NCBI GenBank assembly: GCA_019234295.1
Contig: JAFALK010000069.1
Location: forward strand, 1-64,000
Length of the DNA stretch: 64,000 bases
Direction of reading: 5' to 3'
Source: Roseateles sp.
GTDB taxonomy: Bacteria; Pseudomonadota; Gammaproteobacteria; Burkholderiales; Burkholderiaceae_C
The notes under the pieces are model-generated. The model was not told where the DNA came from. It did not search any database and saw only the letters and a list, made by a program, of their open reading frames with translations. Of this stretch, positions 44,300 through 51,651 are shown piece after piece (position 1 is the stretch's first letter; every line of letters starts with the position of its first letter). A program made the translations under genes and the position numbers.

Positions 44300-44440
44300 A
44301 TGGCCACGCTGACCGTACGCAATATGTCCGATGAGGTGCACCGGACGCTGCGCCTGCGTGCCGCCCAGCACGGCCACAGCATGGAGACCGGGGTACCCGC
44401 GATGCTGCAGTCCGCGGTGATCAACCCCTGGCTCGCGTGA
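44300..44440 (+). CDS. truncated FitA/StbC-like ribbon-helix-helix antitoxin, orphan
   Basis: A 46-residue frame: [20 protein letters not shown], then [20 protein letters not shown] and a short end. It matches the N-terminal DNA-binding half of FitA-type antitoxins (ATLTVRNLDDEVHRALRxRAA, HGRSMEAEVREIL). FitA proteins are usually near 80 residues, so the toxin-binding tail is missing, apparently lost by a small frameshift near INPWLA: reading one base earlier gives LARVKD, like the usual continuation. No PIN toxin gene follows. In-frame starts at 44291 (GTG) and 44294 (ATG) are alternatives. Confidence 0.6.
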   Translation: MATLTVRNMSDEVHRTLRLRAAQHGHSMETGVPAMLQSAVINPWLA

Positions 44441-44712
44441 AGGACATCGCCGCGATCTATCTCATGGCAAGCCTGCTGTGCTTCGCGGCCTACGCGATCG
44501 ACAAGGCTGCGGCGCGTGCGGGTGGGCGGCGCATCCCAGAGCGAAGCCTGCTGGCATTGGGACTACTCTGCGGTTGGCCCGGCGGCTTTGCCGCCCAGCA
44601 GCTCTTGCGCCACAAGACGCGCAAGGTGTCTTTCCGCGTGGCCTTCTTGGTGACGGTCTGCCTGAACTTGCTGGCGCTGGCTGCCCTTCATGGCCTGGCC
44701 GCTTCCCGTTGA
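44437..44712 (+). CDS. DUF1294 membrane protein
   Basis: A 91-residue protein of the DUF1294 family. Two or three membrane helices ([36 protein letters not shown]) flank a conserved loop: [20 protein letters not shown] followed by [20 protein letters not shown]. The GTG at 44437 overlaps the stop of the antitoxin fragment; an ATG at 44464 would cut into the first helix. The function of the family is unknown. Confidence 0.8.
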   Translation: MKDIAAIYLMASLLCFAAYAIDKAAARAGGRRIPERSLLALGLLCGWPGGFAAQQLLRHKTRKVSFRVAFLVTVCLNLLALAALHGLAASR

Positions 44713-44727
44713 GGTGGCGAGTGGCGC

Positions 44728-46116
44728 TCAGGCCGCCTTTCCCCGGATCCAATCCGCCGCCCGCTCTGCAATCATGATCGTCGGCGCATTCGTGTTCCCG
44801 CCGACCAAGGTGGGCATGACGGAAGCATCCACCACGCGCAGGCCCTGAACGCCGTGCACGCGCAACTGCGCATCGACCACGGCCATGGGATCGGTGGCCG
44901 GGCCCATTTTGCAGGTCCCGACGGGGTGGTACTGCGTGTCGGCGCGCCCGCGGATGTCGGCATGCAGGGCCTCGTCGTCCCTTGCGTTGACCGCGTAGAG
45001 CATCTTGCCGCGCACGCCATCGAAGGCGCGCGATTCCATGATGGCCTGCTGTCGGCGGGCACCGATCATGAGCTGCTCCAGGTCTCGCGCGTCTCTGAAG
45101 AAGCGCGGATCGATGCGCGGCGCGGCGTGCGGGTCCTTGCTGGACAGCGTGACTTCACCGCGGCTGCGCGGGCGTAGCAGGTCCACGTGGCAGGAGATGC
45201 CGTGACCCAGGTGGGCCTTGCGCGCGTGGTCGTCGACGATGGCGATGACGAAGATCAGCTGCAGGTCGGGCGCGGGCTGGTCGGGGCTGGAGCGCAGGAA
45301 GGCGCCGGTGGTGGCGTAGGTCGTCGTCATCAGGCCCTGACGGTTGCGGCGCCAGTCCATCACGCCCTTGGCCAGGCGCGCCGCACCGCGCAGCGAGATG
45401 CCCACGCTGGCAGTGTCGCTCGGCACCTTCCAGCTCTGCACGTAGTCGATGTGGTCCTGCAGGTTCTGACCCACGCCGGGCAGGCGGTGCACGAGGCCGA
45501 TGTCATGGCGCTTGAGCTCGTGTTCGTCGCCGATGGCCACGCCGTGTTCCCACACGTTGGCGATCTGCAGCTTGCGCCGCTTGAGCAGAGGATGGCCGGG
45601 GCGCACGAAGGCGCTGACCGACATTCGGCCGAGCACGCGGCATTCCAGATCCGGGTCCTTGGGCAGGTCGCGCACGTCGGCAATGAAGAACTCGATGTCC
45701 TCACTGAGCAGATGGCGAGTCAGCCAGTCCCAGTTGCCCACGACCACGCGGGTGCAGATCGCCGGGTACTCAGACCGCAGCTCGGCCAGCAGCCCTGGCA
45801 GTACCGAGCCGGCCGGGAAGGGCCCGACGCCGAAGGCCACATTGCCGAGCTTGCGCTCGCGCAGCAACTGCATGTCGCGCGCGAGGCTGCGGCTGTCAAA
45901 GACCAGGCGGCGCGCCCTCTCGAGCAGGAATTCGCCAGCCGGTGTGGGCGTGACGCCGGCATTGCTGCGATCGAACAGGCGCAGGCCCGCCTCGCGCTCT
46001 GCGGCCTGCACGCTGCGCGTGAGCGCTGGCTGGCTGAGCTTGAGCTGCTCGGCCGCGCGCTGGAAGTTGCGCTGCTCGGCCAGCACGACCAGATGCCTCA
46101 GGCGCCGCAGGTCCAT
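44728..46116 (-). CDS. in-frame chimera: LysR regulator N-terminus fused to GMC oxidoreductase C-terminus
   Basis: A 462-residue open frame with no internal stop. Residues 1-60 are a LysR helix-turn-helix (LRHLVVLAEQRNFQRAAEQL, then KLSQPALTRSVQAAE), and residues to about 192 are most of a LysR effector domain (VSAFVRPGHPLLKRRKLQIA is typical). At about residue 195 (DNA near 45535) it switches to a GMC oxidoreductase: IGLVHRLPGVGQNLQDHIDY, PAPDLQLIFV, PRSRGEVTLSS and the C-terminal active-site region ADTQYHPVGTCKMG and GGNTNAPTIMIAERAADWI. The GMC part lacks its N-terminal FAD-binding domain and cannot be a normal dehydrogenase; the LysR part lacks its last third. A deletion joining two neighbouring genes in frame is the simplest origin. 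Confidence 0.85.
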   Translation of the reverse strand: MDLRRLRHLVVLAEQRNFQRAAEQLKLSQPALTRSVQAAEREAGLRLFDRSNAGVTPTPAGEFLLERARRLVFDSRSLARDMQLLRERKLGNVAFGVGPFPAGSVLPGLLAELRSEYPAICTRVVVGNWDWLTRHLLSEDIEFFIADVRDLPKDPDLECRVLGRMSVSAFVRPGHPLLKRRKLQIANVWEHGVAIGDEHELKRHDIGLVHRLPGVGQNLQDHIDYVQSWKVPSDTASVGISLRGAARLAKGVMDWRRNRQGLMTTTYATTGAFLRSSPDQPAPDLQLIFVIAIVDDHARKAHLGHGISCHVDLLRPRSRGEVTLSSKDPHAAPRIDPRFFRDARDLEQLMIGARRQQAIMESRAFDGVRGKMLYAVNARDDEALHADIRGRADTQYHPVGTCKMGPATDPMAVVDAQLRVHGVQGLRVVDASVMPTLVGGNTNAPTIMIAERAADWIRGKAA

Positions 46117-46267
46117 GGTGGATGCATGCCATGCATGGGTGACGATGGGATTTCGATGCTAACTGCATGAGTCGACGGCTCCCCGGAAGGGGCAAATACC
46201 GCTGCTCCCGTCATGTTCACCGCTCTATGATCGCCGTCCCAAGCCATTGAATTGCTCGGAGTCAGAT

Positions 46268-47941
46268 ATGGTCGACAAATCTCTCACCGAAGCGGAATGG
46301 AAGAAGTTCTCGAAGGGCCGCGACATCAAGGATGCCGCCCTGCTCAAGGCGCTGGCGGCGTTGGAGAAGGCACGTGACCCGGCCGCCCAGATCGAGGCGC
46401 TGGCTGCAGTGGAACGGGAGGCGGACGCGCTGCGAAAGTTCGTCAAGGGCGACAGAGATTTTGGCGCCCAGCTCGACGGCATCGACAGGGCGATCGCTAA
46501 GGAAGAGAAGCTGGCCAAGGCGGCTGCCAAGGAGGCCGAGTCCGCCGAGGAAGAAGAATCCCCGGCGCTGTTGACGACCAAGCTCATTCCGCTGCTGCGC
46601 GAGCTCCGCAAGGGCGAGGTCGAGCTGCCGGTGCTCGCCGCGGTCGGCTCCAAGCAGGCGGCGCTGCTCATCTCGCGCCGGGCGATCCCACCGTCGCGGC
46701 GAAAGCTGGTGGCCGACTACCTCGGCGACAGCGGCACGCCCAAGTACGTGATCGGCCACTGCATCTGGGAGGCCAACAGCTTCACCTTCGTCGTGCAGAC
46801 CCAGGCGGCTGGCCTGGCCAAGAAGCTGCGCGCCGCCATCCTCAAGCAAACCGACCTGCGCGCCAAGGTGCGCGTGCGCGGCGAGGACGGCGAGACGGAC
46901 GACGACGGCGAGACGGACGACGACGGCGGCACGGCCGAGCATGAGGACGCCGAGGCGCTAGGCCAGGAGAGCCCCGGCGGCGGCACGACCACCCCGATCG
47001 ACCCGCACAAGGCCGACTTCGAGCGCCGCTGGGCTGCGCTCGAACCCGAGGTGCAGCAGATGCTCGCCGCCGGCGTCGGCGACCTGGCCAAGCTGCGCGC
47101 CGTGGCCGATTTCGTGCACGGCAGGGCCAAGGACGGCGCCTATGCCGCCGCACTCCAGGGCCTGGACAGGCTGGTCAAGCTGATGGAGGGCATCCGCAAC
47201 ATCCCGGTCGCGCCGCCGATGCAGCAGGCCCAGCCTGAAGCCCGGCCCCAGGCGCCCCAAGCGCCCCAAGCCAGCGCCGAGGGCACCGAGTTCAACAAGC
47301 GCTTCGCCGCCCTGCTGCCGCGCGTCAAGGAGGCACTGGCCGCCGACGCCGACAAGGGCCAGACCATCAAGCTCAAGCTCAGCGAGGCCGGCACCCTGGC
47401 CCGCAAGCACGAGTTCGGTAGCGCCAACGCCCTGCTCGACGAGGCCGAGGCGCTGCTGGCGGGCATTGGCCAGGCCAGCGAGGCCGGCGAGTCGGAAGGC
47501 GAGAGCGACGGCGAAGCTCCGCGCGATGCCACGCCCGCGCCGACCGGCCCCAAGGTGGCCTTCACGCAGTCGCGCCTGGCCTGGGAGCTGGCCCGCAAGC
47601 AGGTGCGCCAGCAGCTGGCCCAGTTGGAGAAGGCCGTGCTCGAGGCCTACCGCGGGGGGGAGTCGGAGCCCGTCGTTACCAAGGGCATCCGCGTGCTCGA
47701 TCGCGTGCTGGCCGCGCTGGACGAGAGACTGCTGGATAAGCTCGACGAGGCGCTCAACGCCACCACCGCCGAGGATCAGCGCGAGCTGCACAACGAGGCC
47801 CGCAAGCTGATCGAAGAGTACAGCGCCTTCGTCGATCGGGACCCCATGATGGCCGACCTCGATGACAACGGTTATGTGGACTTGAGCGTGGTTGCCCAGC
47901 TCAAGACCAGCCTCAAGACCATGGCAGCCCAACTGGCCTGA
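46268..47941 (+). CDS. gene A: acidic helical protein, paralogue of gene C
   Basis: 557 residues from an ATG with GGAG seven bases upstream. No known domain is recognised. Three parts are seen. (1) Residues 1-212: a helical start (DKSLTEAEWKKFSKGRDIKD) and a conserved core from residue 101 (LLTTKLIPLLRELRKGEVEL through YVIGHCIWEANSFTFVVQTQ to KVRVRGEDG). (2) An acidic repeat linker (residues about 212-240, DGETDDDGETDDDGG) and two helical modules starting FERRWAALEPEV (residue 251) and FNKRFAALLPRV (342). (3) A C-terminal domain from 432 (FTQSRLAWELARKQVRQQLA to LKTSLKTMAAQLA). Each part has a counterpart in gene C. No signal peptide or membrane helix; probably cytoplasmic. Gene B follows after 26 bases. 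Confidence 0.85.
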   Translation: MVDKSLTEAEWKKFSKGRDIKDAALLKALAALEKARDPAAQIEALAAVEREADALRKFVKGDRDFGAQLDGIDRAIAKEEKLAKAAAKEAESAEEEESPALLTTKLIPLLRELRKGEVELPVLAAVGSKQAALLISRRAIPPSRRKLVADYLGDSGTPKYVIGHCIWEANSFTFVVQTQAAGLAKKLRAAILKQTDLRAKVRVRGEDGETDDDGETDDDGGTAEHEDAEALGQESPGGGTTTPIDPHKADFERRWAALEPEVQQMLAAGVGDLAKLRAVADFVHGRAKDGAYAAALQGLDRLVKLMEGIRNIPVAPPMQQAQPEARPQAPQAPQASAEGTEFNKRFAALLPRVKEALAADADKGQTIKLKLSEAGTLARKHEFGSANALLDEAEALLAGIGQASEAGESEGESDGEAPRDATPAPTGPKVAFTQSRLAWELARKQVRQQLAQLEKAVLEAYRGGESEPVVTKGIRVLDRVLAALDERLLDKLDEALNATTAEDQRELHNEARKLIEEYSAFVDRDPMMADLDDNGYVDLSVVAQLKTSLKTMAAQLA

Positions 47942-47967
47942 TCTCGGCCGCACAAGGAGCCTCAGGC

Positions 47968-49551
47968 ATGGACCCCTCAATGCTCAGCGGCAGCGGCCGC
48001 CAGAACAAACGCCAGCTCGGCCAGCAAAGGTTCGACAAATGGATCTTGCGCCGGCCGCCTTCCACCTTTAGAACGAGCTTCGCGTCGAGCGCGCTCGACG
48101 CCCTCGAAAAGGACAAGAGCAAGGGGGGGCTGAACCGCGGCATCCTCAAGGGCCTGGGCAAGTTCAAGGTGCTGATCGATGCCGCCAGGGCGCTCAACGG
48201 CGCCGAGGGCACCGAGAAGGAGGAGAAACGGGCCCGCGCGCTGATCGCGCTGGCCGACGACTACCTTGCTAAGCGCGAGGACGACAGCGAAGAGGACGTC
48301 GACGACGGCAAGGGCAAGGACAAGGACAAGGACAAGGACAAGCCGGACAAGGTGACCGAACGCAAGCTCGAACTGGCCCGCCAGATGCGCGATCAGGCGC
48401 TGGCCCTGCTGCACGACCTCAGGGACGAAGAGCGCGAACGCGACGAAAAGCAACTGGGCGGCTACGCCCAGTCCCTGATCAAGGACCATGGCTTCAGCAG
48501 CCCGAGCGGCGGCACCTCCGAGGTCCATCTCGTCAAGGACGGCCACGGCGGAATTGCCTATGCGTTCAAGACGGTCCAGGGCGAGTCCACCCAATCGGGG
48601 CTCCAACCCGGCGGCGGCGCGGTGCGCGAGGCACTGTCCAGCACCTTGGCGCAGGAAATCATGGCGCAGACCGGCCTGGACTTTGGCTTTCCGAAGGTGC
48701 AGATCGTCTCCATGGATGTGCCCACGCGCAAGCGTCCGCAAGGGGGGGCCGAGCTCGGCGCGCTGGTCGAGGGCCTCAAAGGTGACGTGGTGCTCGGCCC
48801 CGAGGGCCAGGCGCAGAAGAACATGGATCTCAATGAGGAGATGAGCGAGTACGCGAGCAAGCGGACCAAGCTCAAGAAGACCATCAACGAACGCAAGCAG
48901 GCCGGAAAGGACGCCAGCGCCGAGGAGGCGGAGGTCCGGGCGATCAACGACGAGATGGCCAAGCTGGAAGACAAGCTGGCCGAACTTCCCGAAAAGTTTG
49001 AACGCCTGAACACCATGGCCCGCGAGCTGCCGGCCAAGGACCTGCAGAAGATTGCCCTGTGTTTCATGATGTCTGCGAACTGCGATCTGAAGTGGGAAAA
49101 CATGATGATCGACCGCGACCCGAAAGGGCGCGTCACGGCGCGGCCCTTCGACGGCGGCGCTGCCTTCATGACCGACGAGGCCTTCAACGACCAGAACGAT
49201 CGCAACGACGGCGGTGGTGCCCTGGCCGGCATGTCGAGCCTGTTGGTCGGCCCCGATGGCCTACCGATGGATTCGGTGGGCGAGCCCATGGATCGCGAGG
49301 TGGTCAAGCAGATCCTCGACATCGACGTCAATTTGCTGGCCGCGCGCCTGGAGGAGGAGCAGCGCCACCTCGTACAGCAGAAGGGCCTGGAGCCGTCCCT
49401 GCTTGATCCAAGCGGCATCCGGCGCTCGGTGGAATCGATCCGTCTGATTCAGAAAATTCTGTCCGAGGCCCCCAAGGACACGAGCCTGGCTGCGTTGAAC
49501 GACACCTTCGTGCGGCTGGCCAACCAGGACCTCGCTCCGGGCAAGCTCTGA
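47968..49551 (+). CDS. gene B: atypical kinase-fold (PI3/4K- or HipA-like) protein
   Basis: 527 residues. An N-terminal helical and acidic part (with a KDKDKDKDK run from a GACAAG DNA repeat) precedes a kinase-like core. Visible motifs: GIAYAFKTVQ with lysine 201, AVREALSSTLAQEI with glutamate 221 (αC position), then a long inserted coiled coil (about 265-350), CDLKWENMMID with aspartate 373 and asparagine 378 (catalytic loop), and ARPFDGGAAFM with aspartate 395 (metal site in place of DFG). The order fits atypical kinases such as the PI3/4-kinase or HipA groups; the assignment is from motif order only. It sits between the two paralogues A and C, 26 and 31 bases away, so it is probably co-expressed and may modify one of them. 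Alternative: a pseudokinase. Confidence 0.7.
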   Translation: MDPSMLSGSGRQNKRQLGQQRFDKWILRRPPSTFRTSFASSALDALEKDKSKGGLNRGILKGLGKFKVLIDAARALNGAEGTEKEEKRARALIALADDYLAKREDDSEEDVDDGKGKDKDKDKDKPDKVTERKLELARQMRDQALALLHDLRDEERERDEKQLGGYAQSLIKDHGFSSPSGGTSEVHLVKDGHGGIAYAFKTVQGESTQSGLQPGGGAVREALSSTLAQEIMAQTGLDFGFPKVQIVSMDVPTRKRPQGGAELGALVEGLKGDVVLGPEGQAQKNMDLNEEMSEYASKRTKLKKTINERKQAGKDASAEEAEVRAINDEMAKLEDKLAELPEKFERLNTMARELPAKDLQKIALCFMMSANCDLKWENMMIDRDPKGRVTARPFDGGAAFMTDEAFNDQNDRNDGGGALAGMSSLLVGPDGLPMDSVGEPMDREVVKQILDIDVNLLAARLEEEQRHLVQQKGLEPSLLDPSGIRRSVESIRLIQKILSEAPKDTSLAALNDTFVRLANQDLAPGKL

Positions 49552-49582
49552 GCCGCCCGCACAACCCGCACAGGAGCGCCGC

Positions 49583-51460
49583 ATGGCCGAGAAATTTCTC
49601 AGTGAACTCGAATGGAAACGCCAGGCCAAAACGCACGGCCTGAAGGACGCGCTGCTGTCCAAGGCCCTGGGCGCGCTGGAGAACGGCAAGACGCCTGACG
49701 CAGAGCTCAAGGCGCTCGACGACATCGACAAGCAGATCAAGGACCTGCGCAAGGAGGCCAAGGGCAACAAGGAGCTCAGCACTTGGCTCGACGGGCTCGA
49801 AAAGGCCGCCGACAAGCAGCGCAAGGAAAGCGAGTTCGCGCTCAAGAAACAGGCCAAAGAGGACGAGGAGGAAGACACGCCCGTCCTGCTGACCACCAAG
49901 ATGATCCCGCTGCTGCGCCAGGTGAAGAAGGGCGAGGAAATGCAGGTCATGCTGGCCAGCACGGGCAAGGAAGTGGCCGTGCTGATGTCGCGCAAGGCCA
50001 TCTCGCCCACGCGCCGCAAGCTGCTGGCCGACTACCTCGAGGGCAGCGGCATGCCCAAGTTCTTCCTCGGCCACTGCATCTTCGAGGAGAAGAGCTACAC
50101 CTTCGTGCTCAAGACCCAGGCTGCGGGCCTGGCCAAGAAGATCAAGGCCGCCCTGCTCAAGCAGGTGGAGCTGCGCCTCAAGGTGCGGGTGCGCGGCGAG
50201 GAGGGCGATCTCGACGACGATGGCGAGCCGCCGGAGGAGGATGAAGGCGACGAGGACGACGAGCAGCAGGCCACTCACAGCGAGCAGATCCCGGAGGCGC
50301 CGCCGCTGAAGGAGGCCGTCAGCGAAGATCCGCTCAAGGCCGAGTTCGTGAAGCGCTGGGCCGCCGTGCAACCCATGGTGTTGGATGCGCTGCGCCGCCA
50401 GGCCGGTGACACCTCCAAGCTGCGCGCAGTGGCCGAGTTCGTGCGCGAGAAGGGCGAGGCCGCGGCCTACAAGGCGGCCCTCCAGGGCATCGACAGCTTG
50501 CAAAAACTCATGGGCGCGCCACCCGCGCCGCCCCTGCCACCCGTGCCGCCTCAGGGCCAGCCCGAGCCCAAGCCCGAGGCGCCCAAGAGCGACGAGATGT
50601 TGGCCTTCAACAAGCGCCTCGCTGCGCTGCTGCCCGAAGCCAAGGCCGCCATCGCGGCTGGTGGCGAGCCGGGCACAACGGTCAAGCTAAAGATCAGCGA
50701 AGCGGGCGTGTCCGCCAACAAGAAGGAGTTCGAGCGCGCCTATGCGTTGCTCGACGAAGCACAGACCTTGCTGAAGAACACGGCAACCCCGGAGCCGGTC
50801 AAGAGCGAGACCCCCGAGCAAGAGGGCGAGCAGCAGCCCGGGCTGGACGCCGAAGGCGCGGCCCGCTTCGACAGGCGCATGGCAGAGATCGAGCCCGGCT
50901 ACCTGGCCCTGCTGGCCGCGCGCAACCCCGACGCCGGCAAGCTGCGCAGCGTGCTCGCCTACGCCAATGCCCAGGCCGAGGGTGGCGACTATGTCAAGGC
51001 CGTCGGTGCGCTGGACCGCCTCCAGGGGCTGATCGAGGAGGCTCGCGGCAAGAAGACCGACGGCGAGCCTCCGGCCGGTATCGTCGCCTACCGTACCAGC
51101 CTCCTAGGCCTGCGCCAGGCCGTGGCAGCGGCCGAGCGCCAGATCGCCGCTCTGCGCGCCGCCATCGTGCAGATGAAGCCCGACGAAGTGGACCTGGCCG
51201 ATGACGTGGCCGAACTGTTGCAGGAGCAGAACGCCGAGTTGCAGGACCTCGTGGACGCGGCCATGAGCGCCACGGGCGACAAGGCCCAGCCGGCCACTCG
51301 CGAGCTGCGGGACCGACTCGATTTCCTGATCGGCGAGATCAAGACCAACGAGATGGTCAAGCTGGCCGACGAAAGCAAGTTCGACGTCAAGGTCACGCTG
51401 GCCAAGACCCTCGGTGATGCGCTCGACAGGGTGCGTTCGACCATGCCCGCAGTGGCCTGA
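49583..51460 (+). CDS. gene C: acidic helical protein, paralogue of gene A
   Basis: 625 residues, with the same plan as A but one more module. The N-terminal part aligns with A without shift: the core starts at residue 101 in both (LLTTKMIPLLRQVKKGEEMQ; FFLGHCIFEEKSYTFVLKTQ). After an acidic linker come three modules starting FVKRWAAVQPMV (255), FNKRLAALLPEA (342) and FDRRMAEIEPGY (429), exactly 87 residues apart. Each module has the pattern F-x-x-R then A then P, KL(R/K) about 20 residues later, and a final A-x-x-x-LD helix. The C-terminal domain (from about 505, IVAYRTSLLGLRQAVAAAER) matches that of A. GGAGC lies upstream of the ATG. Function unknown; likely scaffold or binding protein. Confidence 0.85.
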   Translation: MAEKFLSELEWKRQAKTHGLKDALLSKALGALENGKTPDAELKALDDIDKQIKDLRKEAKGNKELSTWLDGLEKAADKQRKESEFALKKQAKEDEEEDTPVLLTTKMIPLLRQVKKGEEMQVMLASTGKEVAVLMSRKAISPTRRKLLADYLEGSGMPKFFLGHCIFEEKSYTFVLKTQAAGLAKKIKAALLKQVELRLKVRVRGEEGDLDDDGEPPEEDEGDEDDEQQATHSEQIPEAPPLKEAVSEDPLKAEFVKRWAAVQPMVLDALRRQAGDTSKLRAVAEFVREKGEAAAYKAALQGIDSLQKLMGAPPAPPLPPVPPQGQPEPKPEAPKSDEMLAFNKRLAALLPEAKAAIAAGGEPGTTVKLKISEAGVSANKKEFERAYALLDEAQTLLKNTATPEPVKSETPEQEGEQQPGLDAEGAARFDRRMAEIEPGYLALLAARNPDAGKLRSVLAYANAQAEGGDYVKAVGALDRLQGLIEEARGKKTDGEPPAGIVAYRTSLLGLRQAVAAAERQIAALRAAIVQMKPDEVDLADDVAELLQEQNAELQDLVDAAMSATGDKAQPATRELRDRLDFLIGEIKTNEMVKLADESKFDVKVTLAKTLGDALDRVRSTMPAVA

Positions 51461-51651
51461 CATGAAGCGCCTCGCCCAGCCTCACTGCGTTAAACGCGTG
51501 TACGCCCGGTCGGTCTTCGCGGGGGGCGGCGATGCTTGCCGGATCGGCCCGCACGCACATCGCCAGGCGCACGGGCTTGGGGGCGGAGACTGGCGCTTGG
51601 CCCGCAAGTCTCGTGCGCCGAGCCAAGGACAACTGATATCAAAGGATGCGT

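Noticed and set aside
44437..44712. DUF1294 gene as the toxin partner of the FitA-like fragment
   Set aside because: It is a membrane protein of another family, not a PIN-domain nuclease.
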